Source of the DNA: Salinimicrobium sediminis
GTDB lineage: Bacteria; Bacteroidota; Bacteroidia; Flavobacteriales; Flavobacteriaceae
Direction of reading: 5' to 3'
DNA: 64,000 bases
Assembly (NCBI RefSeq): GCF_900215295.1
Contig: NZ_OCMF01000002.1
Span: forward strand, 248,001-312,000
Shown: positions 1 through 8,004 of the stretch, piece by piece
How the letters are laid out: each line of letters starts with the position of its first letter
Position numbering within the stretch: position 1 is the stretch's first letter
Notes under the pieces: model-generated
The model's database searches: none
Told to the model about the DNA's origin: nothing
The model's input: only the letters and a program-made list of their open reading frames with translations
Made by a program: the position numbers and the translations under genes

Positions 1-831
1 TCCCGGACTGGTAGGCTTTGCAATTAAAGGAACCAGGTCATCGAGTACGATCTCATCTTCAAGATCATAGGTGCAACCTTCGTCGGCTACCAGCTCTGTC
101 CAATCCTCTTCCCTGCCCTGGCTTTTCAGAAATTTGCGGGTCATATCATCACTTGGAAAAACTGTAGTGGTAGCACCGAGTTCAGCACCCATATTTGCGA
201 TCACATGACGGTCCATAGCACTTAACTCGGCTAAACCGGGACCGTAATATTCTATAACTTTTCCAACACCTCCCTTAACATCGTAACGCCGAAGCATCTC
301 CAGGATCACATCCTTTGCACTGATCCAGTCGGGCATTTTTCCGGTGAGCTTCACTCCCATCACCTGCGGCATTTTCACGAAATAAGGCTGGCCTGCAATG
401 GCTGCAGCCACATCCAATCCTCCCGTTCCAATGGCAAGCATTCCCAAAGATCCTGCTGCAGGGGTATGACTGTCTGATCCTACCATGGTTTTTCCCGGTT
501 TTCCAAAGCGTTCCATATGTACCGGATGACTCACTCCATTTCCAGGGCGGCTATACCAGATTCCAAAACGCTGGGAGGCCGAAAGCAAAAATGCATGATC
601 ATCTGCATTTTTAAAATCGGTTTGAAGCAGGTTATGATCCACATATTGAACCGCCACCTCAGTCTTTGCTCTATCTAATCCCATTGCCTCCAGTTCCAGC
701 TGTACCAGGGTTCCTGTGGCATCCTGTAACAGGGCCTGGTCGATCTTTATCCCTATTTCTTTTCCGGGAATCATCTCCCCTTTAAGTAAATGCTCTTTGA
801 TTAATTTTTGAGTGACGTTGAGTTTTGACAT
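1..831 (-). CDS. acn: Aconitate hydratase, N-terminal part (cut by window start)
   Basis: Aconitase interconverts citrate and isocitrate in the TCA cycle using a [4Fe-4S] cluster. The frame is open from the ATG at 829-831 to the window edge, 277 codons. The start MSKLNVTQKLIKEHL and the block VGSDSHTPAAGSLGMLAIG, with Asp-Ser-His at residues 120-122, are typical of the AcnA/mitochondrial type. The three cluster cysteines lie further downstream in this family, so they are outside the window. It is transcribed leftward. I see no convincing TAnnTTTG promoter box in the 300 bases upstream. The family is clear; only completeness is unknown. Confidence 0.95.
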   Translation of the reverse strand, partial: MSKLNVTQKLIKEHLLKGEMIPGKEIGIKIDQALLQDATGTLVQLELEAMGLDRAKTEVAVQYVDHNLLQTDFKNADDHAFLLSASQRFGIWYSRPGNGVSHPVHMERFGKPGKTMVGSDSHTPAAGSLGMLAIGTGGLDVAAAIAGQPYFVKMPQVMGVKLTGKMPDWISAKDVILEMLRRYDVKGGVGKVIEYYGPGLAELSAMDRHVIANMGAELGATTTVFPSDDMTRKFLKSQGREEDWTELVADEGCTYDLEDEIVLDDLVPLIAKPTSPG

Positions 832-1060
832 TTTGTGCAGTTTAATTTCCTTTTAAAATATTAAAATCGCTGTGGAATTACAGGCGGTTTAACAATATCT
901 TAGTGTAATACCTATTCCTGAATAAATAAAAAAGAAAAGGACTATCCGAAAAACATCTTCAAACCATCGGCCGGAATTTTTTACTGTTCCCTGTGGAGTT
1001 TCGAAAATCGAGGCAAATGTGAAAATACTTCAGGGTATAGTCCCGTTTCCTTTTCATAGC
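832..1060. other. Intergenic region without a recognisable gene
   Basis: This AT-rich stretch lies between the start of aconitase and the terminator of the next gene. No ORF with a plausible start was found on either strand. It should carry the aconitase promoter, but I see no full match to the Bacteroidota box; CACATTTG on the minus strand, near 1015-1022, is one base off. A short inverted pair (GGACTAT near 952 and ATAGTCC near 1035) is too far apart to interpret. Confidence 0.5.
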
Positions 1061-1103
1061 AAAACCGCCAAAATGTAACATTCAAATAAAATTTTGGCGG
1101 CTG
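1061..1103 (-). terminator. Intrinsic terminator of the MBL-fold gene
   Basis: A perfect 10-base inverted repeat, CCGCCAAAAT at 1065-1074 and ATTTTGGCGG at 1091-1100, has a 16-base loop. On the minus strand it is followed by a short T run (the AAAA at 1061-1064). It sits about 30 bases past the stop codon at 1132, as expected for a rho-independent terminator of the minus-strand gene. Confidence 0.65.
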
Positions 1104-1131
1104 TTTAATTTAAAAATGGGGGGCTAAAATC

Positions 1132-1851
1132 TTATTTCTTAGAACTGCCTTCATTGGCAAGCCTTAATATCAAATCCTTTTGCTGGCCTTCTGAAAGATT
1201 AAATTTCGGTTTGCCCATATAAGGGAAAAAATATCTGAATTCTCTGTCAAACGTTCTCCAGTTCTCTGCTATACCGCGATTTTTATTTTCGCTACCGGTG
1301 TCGGTAGAATTAATGTCATCTCCATCTTCCCCGTAAGCTGTAGCTTCCACAGTATTTCCGGCGAAGACCATACCTTCATTGATTTCAGAATAAAGCACTG
1401 CAGTCTCTCCAGATTTCGAAGGGAAATCCAGTGGCACTATAGAAAAGTGTTTGAAAATATCATTTTTGGAATTGATATCCCGTACATTAAAATCAGAATT
1501 TGTATTGTTTACCGGGTGACTAAAAATGGGTGCACCGCCTGCATCTTCAGAAATGGATTTTAGAGGCGCATAGGTTTTTTGCAGGGCATCTTTATGAGTC
1601 ACCAGGATAGCTTTGATCTTATAACCTTCCTCAACCAGATGTTTGATCCCTTCCCGGGCACCTTCTGCAGTGGTATCTATAAGGAGCATGTCCTGGCGGT
1701 TCAAATGCCTTATCGCATAACCCTGGGCACCATTTTCCATTTTAATAATAAAGGTATCGGGAATCATTTTGTGAAACTTACCGGCTTCGGCCTGTTGAAT
1801 AAATTCAGCCGACTGGCTGCTTATCACTTCTTTCTTATCTACGGACTTCAT
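1132..1851 (-). CDS. Metallo-beta-lactamase-fold protein with degenerate metal site
   Basis: This 239-residue protein has no signal peptide and is probably cytoplasmic. The layout follows the MBL fold: an N-terminal sheet (LLIDTTAEGAREGIKHL), a strand ending ILVTHKDALQKTY where enzymes carry HxHxDH, a downstream block APIFSHPVNN, and a strand MVFAGNTVEATAYGEDGD resembling the usual FTGDTL block. Only the first histidine (His86) of HxHxDH remains; the other ligands are Asp, Leu and Gln. A zinc hydrolase activity is therefore doubtful and it may be a binding or scaffold protein. It lies 60 bases downstream of the PPTase gene on the same strand and could be the last cistron of that operon. The fold call is by motif only. 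Confidence 0.6.
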   Translation of the reverse strand: MKSVDKKEVISSQSAEFIQQAEAGKFHKMIPDTFIIKMENGAQGYAIRHLNRQDMLLIDTTAEGAREGIKHLVEEGYKIKAILVTHKDALQKTYAPLKSISEDAGGAPIFSHPVNNTNSDFNVRDINSKNDIFKHFSIVPLDFPSKSGETAVLYSEINEGMVFAGNTVEATAYGEDGDDINSTDTGSENKNRGIAENWRTFDREFRYFFPYMGKPKFNLSEGQQKDLILRLANEGSSKK

Positions 1852-1911
1852 TTATCTGATTTTTTGTGTTCAAAATAAATATACGACCGCACCCAAAAGT
1901 GCACAAAGTCT

Positions 1912-2514
1912 TTAGGACTGTTTAACTGTGGTTTCACAGTTAATTAACGACAGAATATATGCTGAAAACCTGCCATGACCGCTGAGGGAAAATCGGTCGA
2001 ATAAAGAATGTTTATTGAGACTTAAAAAAGGCATTCCAAAAGCATCTTTTTGAAGCTGAAGCTGCGCAGGCTCTAAAGAAAAGAAATCTGAAACCCTTTT
2101 TATTATTGCTGCTTTTACTTCGGAAGAAGGGGCTTCAAAAATGGCATATTCAGCTCTTTTTTCTCTGGCATTTTCTGCGGAAGTATGAATAAATTCTGAA
2201 GTAATTTCTGAAGTGGTATAATACTCCTTGTCTTCTATAATCACTTTTCCTGAAACTCCTGCTGAAGAATACTGCTTAAGCTCACATTCCTGGAGCCGCC
2301 AGTTTAATCGTGGGGGTAAATCATATTGCCGTTGATGGGCTTTATAAACGGCTTCTTTCATGCTCCAAAGTAGCCATACCATGACATTTGGATCTTTAGA
2401 TGCGGTGATGTATTCCTGTTCGGTAGCGGTAAATACTTTTTGAAGAAAGCCCCGGCGGCGCCAGTTACTCTCCCGGGCTGCCAGTTGAAGATCTACCACA
2501 TCATTGCCTATCAC
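1912..2514 (-). CDS. 4'-phosphopantetheinyl transferase superfamily protein
   Basis: The family transfers 4'-phosphopantetheine from CoA to a conserved serine of acyl carrier proteins, making them active. The 200-residue protein starts IGNDVVDL with the Mg-binding Asp5, has FTATEQEYI near residue 28, and carries the signature WSMKEAVYK at 50-58. The start codon is GTG, and the GTGA overlaps the TGA stop of the upstream ACP gene by 4 bases, which suggests translational coupling. A private PPTase directly behind an ACP implies that the ACP is a non-housekeeping carrier needing its own activator. The family is secure; dedication to this ACP is inference from the overlap. Confidence 0.9.
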   Translation of the reverse strand: MIGNDVVDLQLAARESNWRRRGFLQKVFTATEQEYITASKDPNVMVWLLWSMKEAVYKAHQRQYDLPPRLNWRLQECELKQYSSAGVSGKVIIEDKEYYTTSEITSEFIHTSAENAREKRAEYAIFEAPSSEVKAAIIKRVSDFFSLEPAQLQLQKDAFGMPFLSLNKHSLFDRFSLSGHGRFSAYILSLINCETTVKQS

Positions 2515-2765
2515 GCCTGTTGTTGTTTACTTTTTATGATCCTCACTGCATCGTTAACAGTGGTCATATTATCCATAGAATCATTATCAATGGCGATATT
2601 GAACTCATCTTCTACATCAAGAACGATATCTACAAGATTAGCCGAATTGATTTCCAGGTCTTTGATAAAATCTGTACCCTGCCCAAAATCCTGAAATGCA
2701 AGATCATTTTGCACATAAGGTTTTACGATCTTCTTTAAGCAGTAAATTATTTCTTTTGTTTCCAT
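2511..2765 (-). CDS. Acyl carrier protein of the FAS/PKS locus
   Basis: This small acidic carrier of 84 residues would hold growing acyl chains as thioesters on phosphopantetheine. The helix-II block DLEINSANLVDIVLDVEDEF places the modified serine at Ser41. The residue before it is Asn instead of the Asp of the classic DSL motif, so this is a divergent ACP and not a copy of primary-metabolism AcpP. It overlaps the PPTase by 4 bases and follows the ketosynthase after a 77-base gap filled by heptamer repeats. The ACP fold is convincing from length and pattern. Which enzymes load it is inferred from the neighbourhood. Confidence 0.88.
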   Translation of the reverse strand: METKEIIYCLKKIVKPYVQNDLAFQDFGQGTDFIKDLEINSANLVDIVLDVEDEFNIAIDNDSMDNMTTVNDAVRIIKSKQQQA

Positions 2766-2770
2766 AAAAT

Positions 2771-2846
2771 GATTCGAAATTCAAGATTTAAAATTCAAAA
2801 TTTCTTTATTAACTGACTTCCCTATCCACTGTCCCCTCTCCCCTAT
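2771..2846. repeat. Degenerate heptanucleotide repeats between ACP and ketosynthase genes
   Basis: There are two period-7 arrays. At 2771-2805 the words are GATTCGA, AATTCAA, GATTTAA, AATTCAA, AATTTCT. At 2812-2846 they are ACTGACT, TCCCTAT, CCACTGT, CCCCTCT, CCCCTAT. The ketosynthase stop codon (TAG, read on the minus strand at 2843-2845) lies inside the last word. The first array belongs to an AATTCAA-like word family and the second to a C/T-rich family. Confidence 0.6.
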
Positions 2847-4117
2847 GATTGAAATTTACCAAAAATTACCACAGCATTTACATCACCAAATCCGAAACTT
2901 GCTTTAGCCACTGTACTTACTTTTCTATAAAGAGTTTTTTGAGGTACTTTTTTCCTTCCGGCTATGTTTTCTATTTCGGGATGCAGATCTTCGCAATTGA
3001 TATTCCCGAATACGAAGTCATCTGAAATTTGCAACACGCTGGCTATGCTTTCTATACTTCCGGCTGCGCTAAGGCAATGGCCCGTAAGACCCTTTAAACT
3101 ATTGATCAAGGGAAAATCATCTTTTTTTAAATCCAGTGCTTCGCTCCAGTTCTTTATTTCTGTAGCATCCATTCCTGTAGCAGTAATATGGCCATTGATA
3201 CTATCTATTTCTGCTGCCTGTACTCCGGCGTCAAAAATTGCATTTTTGATACACCTTACCACCCCTTCAGAATTTGGTGCTGTCATGGAACCCCCATTTC
3301 GCTGGCCTCCACTGTTGATATGTCCCCCGAGTACTTCCGCATAGATCTTCGCGCCCCTTTCAAGAGCCGATTCCAGATCTTCCAGGACCAAAGCCCCTGC
3401 CCCACTTCCGGGAACAAATCCTGCTGCCGATGCACTCATGGGTCTGGACGCGGCTTCAGGATTGTCGTTATACTTGTGCGGTAGAATGCGCATGGCATCA
3501 AAGCCGCCCCAAACATAAGGTCCGCTATCGCTGCAGCTGCCGGCGAGAATTCTATTGGCCTTTCCTAACCTGATCCTTTCAGCGGCCATTAAGATGGCCT
3601 CAGTACCAGTAGTGCAGGCAGAAGAATTGGTGGTGACCTGATTTCCGCAGGCCAGCTTGCTGTTGAGATAGGCACTTATTCCACTGGCCATGGTTTGGAT
3701 CACGCTCGTGCTTCCTAACCTGCGGGTATTTTTGTCATCAATAAGATGAATTGCTTCTCTGAATTTATCTACCCCCAGGATCCCGGTACCAAAAATGATC
3801 CCACTGTCCCAATCGGTCTTTGCATCAGGACCAACAGGAAGGCCGGCATCTTTCCAGGCATCCACTCCGGAAATTACTCCATAGACAATTCCGCTGCTGT
3901 TGAGGCCCCGCAACTCCAGATCTGAAAAGTAATCCTTCAGCATTTCTTCCGGAATTTCAGGGTTACCGGCGATCTGGCATCTGAACTTCAGCCTTTCCAG
4001 TTCCGGCTGAAACTTTATCCCGCTTTTGCCGGTTTTAAGCGCTTCAGAAAAGGCGGTGAGACCCACTCCATTTGGTGCGGCTACTCCCATTCCGGTAATT
4101 ACTACTCTTCTGTTCAT
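2843..4117 (-). CDS. Beta-ketoacyl-ACP synthase (FabF-like) of the FAS/PKS locus
   Basis: This 424-residue thiolase-fold condensing enzyme would extend the ACP-bound chain by decarboxylative Claisen condensation with malonyl-ACP. The Cys-His-His triad is visible: Cys168 in NSSACTTGTEA, His310 in NGHITATGMDATE and His347 in LKGLTGHCLSAAG. The chain begins RRVVITGMGVAAPNG, as in FabF enzymes. It overlaps the dehydratase gene by 4 bases. All three catalytic residues are present, so I read it as a chain-elongating synthase and not as a chain-length factor. Primary FabF is the nearest alternative, but the company of a private ACP, PPTase and type III PKS argues for a dedicated pathway. Confidence 0.9.
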   Translation of the reverse strand: MNRRVVITGMGVAAPNGVGLTAFSEALKTGKSGIKFQPELERLKFRCQIAGNPEIPEEMLKDYFSDLELRGLNSSGIVYGVISGVDAWKDAGLPVGPDAKTDWDSGIIFGTGILGVDKFREAIHLIDDKNTRRLGSTSVIQTMASGISAYLNSKLACGNQVTTNSSACTTGTEAILMAAERIRLGKANRILAGSCSDSGPYVWGGFDAMRILPHKYNDNPEAASRPMSASAAGFVPGSGAGALVLEDLESALERGAKIYAEVLGGHINSGGQRNGGSMTAPNSEGVVRCIKNAIFDAGVQAAEIDSINGHITATGMDATEIKNWSEALDLKKDDFPLINSLKGLTGHCLSAAGSIESIASVLQISDDFVFGNINCEDLHPEIENIAGRKKVPQKTLYRKVSTVAKASFGFGDVNAVVIFGKFQS

Positions 4118-4545
4118 GATTTGATCATTCCTGAAATTTCGCCCTTACAAACCAGTTTTTCTTCAGCATTAAACATTTTCACTTTGCATTTCAATTTGTT
4201 GAACCTGAAATACATTTTTTCAGAAACTACTTTTACCCTCTCCCCGGGGAATACCGGAAGGTAATAATCCACACTGGCATTTGACAAAGCAACTTTAAAA
4301 GCTTCAGTCTTCTCATCCTTCAGCAGAAAAATTCCCAGGCAAACCACTCCTATCTGCGCCATACATTCTGTAAGGATCACGCCCGGCGTCACCGGATGCT
4401 TTTTAAAATGACCTTTGTAGAAGTAAGAGTCTTTAGGAAAAGAATAAATTCCGGAAGTGCCGTTTTCATTTACCTCCGTAAGTTCATCCACGAATAGAAA
4501 AGGTTCTGCATAAGGCAGTAAATTGAGGATCTCGCTTTTTTCCAT
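4114..4545 (-). CDS. 3-hydroxyacyl-ACP dehydratase, FabZ-like hotdog protein
   Basis: The protein dehydrates 3-hydroxyacyl-ACP to trans-2-enoyl-ACP. At 143 residues it has the usual FabZ length. LLPYAEPFLFVDEL near residues 9-22 matches the FabZ N-terminal block, and GHFKKHPVTPGVILTECMAQ at 45-64 holds the catalytic pair His46 and Glu60. The gene abuts the ketoreductase without a gap (4545/4546) and overlaps the ketosynthase by 4 bases, so the elongation-cycle enzymes are probably made together. A non-catalytic hotdog protein is unlikely because both catalytic residues are kept. Confidence 0.88.
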   Translation of the reverse strand: MEKSEILNLLPYAEPFLFVDELTEVNENGTSGIYSFPKDSYFYKGHFKKHPVTPGVILTECMAQIGVVCLGIFLLKDEKTEAFKVALSNASVDYYLPVFPGERVKVVSEKMYFRFNKLKCKVKMFNAEEKLVCKGEISGMIKS

Positions 4546-5328
4546 TTATCTGAATCTACTGCTCATTCCGCCGTCGATCACAAAAGAATGTCCGGCAAAA
4601 AAATCTGATTCTCCCGAGGCGAGATAAAGAATTAAGGAGGCGATTTCCTCCGGATCTCCAAGTCTTCCTTTAGGAATGTTCTTTAGAAAATTCTCACGCA
4701 CAGAACCCACACCGGCTTCATCACCCCCGGTATGCTTTAACATCGCCTTTCTAAGCAGCTCTGTTTCAAATGGTCCGGGCACAATGGCATTGATGGAAAT
4801 ATTGGAAGTAGCAAGCTCCAACGCAGCCGACTTTGTAAAGCCCAGTACTGCTGCCTTTGTCGCGGCATAAATAGAGCCGCCCTCTACCCCTCCTAAACCA
4901 TTTACAGAAGAAATATTAAGAATATTACATTTTCTGTCAGGATGTTTCAACATTTTTTCGATTTGAAACTTCATGCTCAGCCAAAGGCCTTTTATGTTCA
5001 CATTCATGGTAGCGTCAAATTCCTCTTCAGAAAATTCAAAGATCTTTTTGCCTATACCGGTATCCCCGGCAGCGGCATTTATTGCAACGTCGAGGTGAGG
5101 ATGGATTTCATCGATGTGTGCAAAAGTCCTATGTACAGCCGCGGAATCGTTAAGATCAACAGCATAGGTGAAAAGTGCATCCTGCTTCTGAAAATTCCTA
5201 TCGGGATTTCGGGACAGTACCAGGACATCTGCACCCGACTTTAAAAACTTCTGGGCGGTTGCAAATCCAATTCCCGAGCTCCCGCCCGTGATCATCACTG
5301 TTTTTCCTGAAAAGTCAAATTCAATCAA
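4546..5328 (-). CDS. SDR ketoreductase (FabG-like) of the FAS/PKS locus
   Basis: This 260-residue short-chain dehydrogenase/reductase has the NAD(P)-binding motif TGGSSGIG at 14-21, NAAAG at 84-88, a catalytic serine near 140, and Tyr154/Lys158 in the classical YxxxK spacing (IYAATKAAV). In this context it most likely reduces 3-oxoacyl-ACP to 3-hydroxyacyl-ACP. The start is TTG: the codon at 5326-5328 reads TTG ATT GAA, and no ATG lies nearby in frame. The gene follows a 117-base spacer with heptamer repeats. The SDR family is certain; the exact substrate is inference from the operon. Confidence 0.85.
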   Translation of the reverse strand: MIEFDFSGKTVMITGGSSGIGFATAQKFLKSGADVLVLSRNPDRNFQKQDALFTYAVDLNDSAAVHRTFAHIDEIHPHLDVAINAAAGDTGIGKKIFEFSEEEFDATMNVNIKGLWLSMKFQIEKMLKHPDRKCNILNISSVNGLGGVEGGSIYAATKAAVLGFTKSAALELATSNISINAIVPGPFETELLRKAMLKHTGGDEAGVGSVRENFLKNIPKGRLGDPEEIASLILYLASGESDFFAGHSFVIDGGMSSRFR

Positions 5329-5451
5329 AATTTAAGTTTTAAAATTTAAAAATCGGGTATGCTAAGCTATTTGGATGTGAGGTGGAAATTACTATTCGTA
5401 TCTCCTAACCTAAACTACTGCCTCTGCCTACTTAACACTGCCAACCTACTT
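5328..5451. repeat. Degenerate heptanucleotide repeats between the two SDR genes
   Basis: Words at 5328-5355 are AAATTTA, AGTTTTA, AAATTTA, AAAATCG. Words at 5417-5451 are ACTGCCT, CTGCCTA, CTTAACA, CTGCCAA, CCTACTT. The TAG stop of the FabL-like gene (5446-5448 on the minus strand) lies in the last word. The same CTGCCAA/CTTAC words recur at 23141-23154 beside an unrelated gene. Confidence 0.6.
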
Positions 5452-6240
5452 TAAATGCTCTCCTCCATTTACCGGTATGATCGTCCCGGAGATCCAGCTG
5501 GCTTCATCTTTGCTCAGGAGGTAAACAGCATTGGCAACATCTGCAGGAGTGGTCAATCTTTTAAACGGATTCCTCTTTAAAGCATGTTGTCGCAGGGTTT
5601 CAAAACTGGGAATGAGTTCCAGTGAGCGGGTAACAGTAACCCCCGCCTGAATGCAATTGGCACGTATGCCTTTAGGTGCGAATTCGAGGGCAATGCTTCG
5701 GGTAATGGCTTCCAAAGCTACTTTGGCTGCAGAAACTGCTGCATAATTCTTCCAGGCTTTAGAGTTACCTTCACTGGTAAAGGAAAGGATTCGCCCATCT
5801 TTGGCGAACATTCCGGCGTCATAGATGAGTTTTGTCCAGTCATACAAACTTATAGCCATTGCATCTATGGTTTGCTGAAAATCATCTGACCGCAAAGTAG
5901 GCTCTTCTCCCAGCATAGATTTAAGATTTCCCTTGGAAATACTATGGATCATCGTCCTGATCTTGCCGGATTCTCCCAGGATCTCCTTCATTTCTTCCCT
6001 AATCTCCTCCCGCTTATCCTTACGGGTGGCATCGCGGTTAAAGGAATGTAATTTTACCCCGAGCGCCTTGATCTCTTCAAAAGCCGATTTAATTTCGGGC
6101 AGGTCATCTTTGCGATCCCTGTGCACAATAAGAATGTTCATTCCATGCTCTGCCAGCTTTTTTGCCGAAGCAAAACCCAGACCGCTACTGCCGCCAAGGA
6201 CCAGGGCCCAGTAATTTTTTCCATCGAATTCCTTTACCAT
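5446..6240 (-). CDS. Enoyl-ACP reductase, FabL-like SDR
   Basis: This 264-residue SDR has the nucleotide-binding loop LGGSSGLGFASAKKLAEHG at 15-33. The catalytic spacing is Tyr166-X6-Lys173 (YAAVSAAK), which is the enoyl-ACP reductase pattern of FabI/FabL and differs from the YxxxK of ketoreductases. The region after it (ALEAITRSIALEFAPKGIR) and the C-terminal SGTIIPVNGG are FabL-like. It would complete the cycle by reducing enoyl-ACP to a saturated acyl-ACP. It overlaps the type III PKS gene by 7 bases. Assignment as an ENR rests on the Tyr-X6-Lys spacing and overall resemblance to Bacillus FabL; another SDR role cannot be excluded. Confidence 0.8.
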   Translation of the reverse strand: MVKEFDGKNYWALVLGGSSGLGFASAKKLAEHGMNILIVHRDRKDDLPEIKSAFEEIKALGVKLHSFNRDATRKDKREEIREEMKEILGESGKIRTMIHSISKGNLKSMLGEEPTLRSDDFQQTIDAMAISLYDWTKLIYDAGMFAKDGRILSFTSEGNSKAWKNYAAVSAAKVALEAITRSIALEFAPKGIRANCIQAGVTVTRSLELIPSFETLRQHALKRNPFKRLTTPADVANAVYLLSKDEASWISGTIIPVNGGEHLK

Positions 6241-7286
6241 TGTAAGAGTATTTTTTGAGCTGAAAATCCGGGACCAAAACTCAACATTAAGCCCTGCTCT
6301 CCTTTTTCAAACTGTTTATCAAGAAATCTTTCCAATACATACAATACCGTGGCGCTGCTCATATTGCCGTAGAGACGCAACACCTCTTTAGTATCGTCAA
6401 TATTCTTCCCTAATTTACCAAAAAGTTCTTCAACTGTCTGTACGATCTTTTTCCCGCCGGGGTGAAAAATTAAATGCTCCACCTGTTCAATTGACGAATT
6501 GTATTTTTCCAAAAAAGGATGGATGATCTGGGGAAAATGATCTGCTATGGTTTGAGGAACTTCGGGATCCAGGACCATTTTTAGTCCGTCATTGGTAAGG
6601 TCAAAGCCCATCATATGGGTGGCTTCAAAAAAATGGTACATTTCCTGCCCTATAATCTCGGGGCCTTCCACATCATCTTCAGAAGAAAGGAGCACACAGG
6701 CAGCACCATCACCAAAAATGGCCGCACTCACCATGTTTGCCATAGAAAAATCTTCAAGCTGCAGAGTAGCTGTAGGACTTTCTACCGCGATCACTGCTGC
6801 CCGTTTATTTTTATTTGCCTTCAGAAAATTGGCGGCATAGATCATTCCTGAAATTCCGGCAGCACAACCCATTTCTGTGACCGGAAGTCTTACCACATCC
6901 TGCCTCATCTCAAGCTCGTTAATTAAAAACGCATCAAGAGACGGGATCATGATCCCGGTACAGCTCACCGTTATAATATAATCAATGGAATCTGCTTCCC
7001 AACCTGCTTTGTTAAGAGCATTTTTAAGGACCTGAGATCCCAGCTTCTTTGCTTCACGTGAGTAGATATAATTCTTTTCTTCAAAGGAAGTAGCGGTAAA
7101 GACCTCTGCCGGGTCCATGATGGAATATCTTTTATCAACTGCAGCACCTTCAAAGATCTTGATCACTTTGCGCTTATATCTTTCTTCCTGACCGCTGAGC
7201 CAGGTTTCAACAAATGGGATGACCTCTTTTGTTTCTCTTGAATATGGAGGTAATTCTTTTGTTACAGTTTTAATTCTAACACTCAT
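6234..7286 (-). CDS. Type III polyketide synthase (chalcone/alkylresorcinol synthase family)
   Basis: This homodimer-type enzyme condenses a starter acyl thioester with malonyl-CoA and cyclises the product. The 350-residue chain carries the triad Cys141 (TEMGCAAGISG), His275 (IFHPGGKK) and Asn308 (RLYGNMSSATVLYVLERF), plus GFGPG-like LSFGPGFS near 336-342. The length and plain N-terminus fit bacterial alkylresorcinol/alkylpyrone synthases. Immediately upstream in the operon are a methyltransferase and a flavoprotein; immediately downstream is an acyl-chain-building set. This parallels the known Streptomyces srsABC logic (PKS, methyltransferase, hydroxylase) with its own starter supply. The exact product cannot be read from sequence. 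Confidence 0.93.
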   Translation of the reverse strand: MSVRIKTVTKELPPYSRETKEVIPFVETWLSGQEERYKRKVIKIFEGAAVDKRYSIMDPAEVFTATSFEEKNYIYSREAKKLGSQVLKNALNKAGWEADSIDYIITVSCTGIMIPSLDAFLINELEMRQDVVRLPVTEMGCAAGISGMIYAANFLKANKNKRAAVIAVESPTATLQLEDFSMANMVSAAIFGDGAACVLLSSEDDVEGPEIIGQEMYHFFEATHMMGFDLTNDGLKMVLDPEVPQTIADHFPQIIHPFLEKYNSSIEQVEHLIFHPGGKKIVQTVEELFGKLGKNIDDTKEVLRLYGNMSSATVLYVLERFLDKQFEKGEQGLMLSFGPGFSAQKILLQW

Positions 7287-7296
7287 ATAATATTTT

Positions 7297-8004
7297 CTAT
7301 TTGAACAGGATCCACTGATACCTGAATGCCCATTTATAATTGATCTCCTGCCGCTTTACGTTCAATCCCCGGCCATACCTCACAATATCTTCCTTTTTAA
7401 AGCTTCTGAGAATAGATGTGAGACCATCCTTCCTGTTGATCTCTCTTATTCTGAAGGCCCGGCAAAATGCCTTAAAAAGATAATAGGCTGCCTTGCTTCG
7501 CTGCAGATCATTGATCACCACCCCCACTTTTGCCATTTCTGAAAAATTCCTCATCAACTGCTCGATTTCTGAATCTGAAAAATGGTGCAGCGTTAAGGTA
7601 CATAAAATAATATCTGCTTCGAGGGCTTTAAAACCCTCTGAAAAAACATCCATGGCTTTAAAAGAAACTTCAGGAAATCCTGAAAGGTTTTTTTCAGCGA
7701 TAGACATTGCATTTGAATTCGCATCCACCCCTAAAAGAGTCATTTTGATTCCCTTCCTCCTGGCCAACTCAGCAACTTGTTTTAGGACGCTTCCGTTACC
7801 ACATCCTACGTCAATGATCCTAAGAGACCTGTCAAAACTTTGATCTTCCAAAAGTTTTTCCACTCCCTCCACAGTGATCCTGTTTCCTCCAAGCCATTTG
7901 TTGACTTTATCCAGGTCCAAAAGGGTTTTCTCCAGCTCCCTGCCCTGCATGTCTAGATCATCCATGATCTCTCTTTGTTGCGATCTTTTGCCTGTATCTA
8001 TCAT
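7297..8004 (-). CDS. Class I SAM-dependent methyltransferase
   Basis: This 235-residue cytosolic protein has the SAM-binding motif I IIDVGCGNGSVL at about 63-74, an acidic post-I residue in LGVDANSNAM, and motif IV-like ADIILCTLTLHHF. It would methylate a hydroxyl or carbon of the PKS product. It overlaps the flavoprotein gene by 4 bases and lies 10 bases upstream of the PKS gene, so it belongs to the same transcript. The C-terminal part (KAFCRAFRIREINRKDG) is basic and may touch an acidic substrate or membrane. The family is clear; the target is inference. Confidence 0.87.
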   Translation of the reverse strand: MIDTGKRSQQREIMDDLDMQGRELEKTLLDLDKVNKWLGGNRITVEGVEKLLEDQSFDRSLRIIDVGCGNGSVLKQVAELARRKGIKMTLLGVDANSNAMSIAEKNLSGFPEVSFKAMDVFSEGFKALEADIILCTLTLHHFSDSEIEQLMRNFSEMAKVGVVINDLQRSKAAYYLFKAFCRAFRIREINRKDGLTSILRSFKKEDIVRYGRGLNVKRQEINYKWAFRYQWILFK

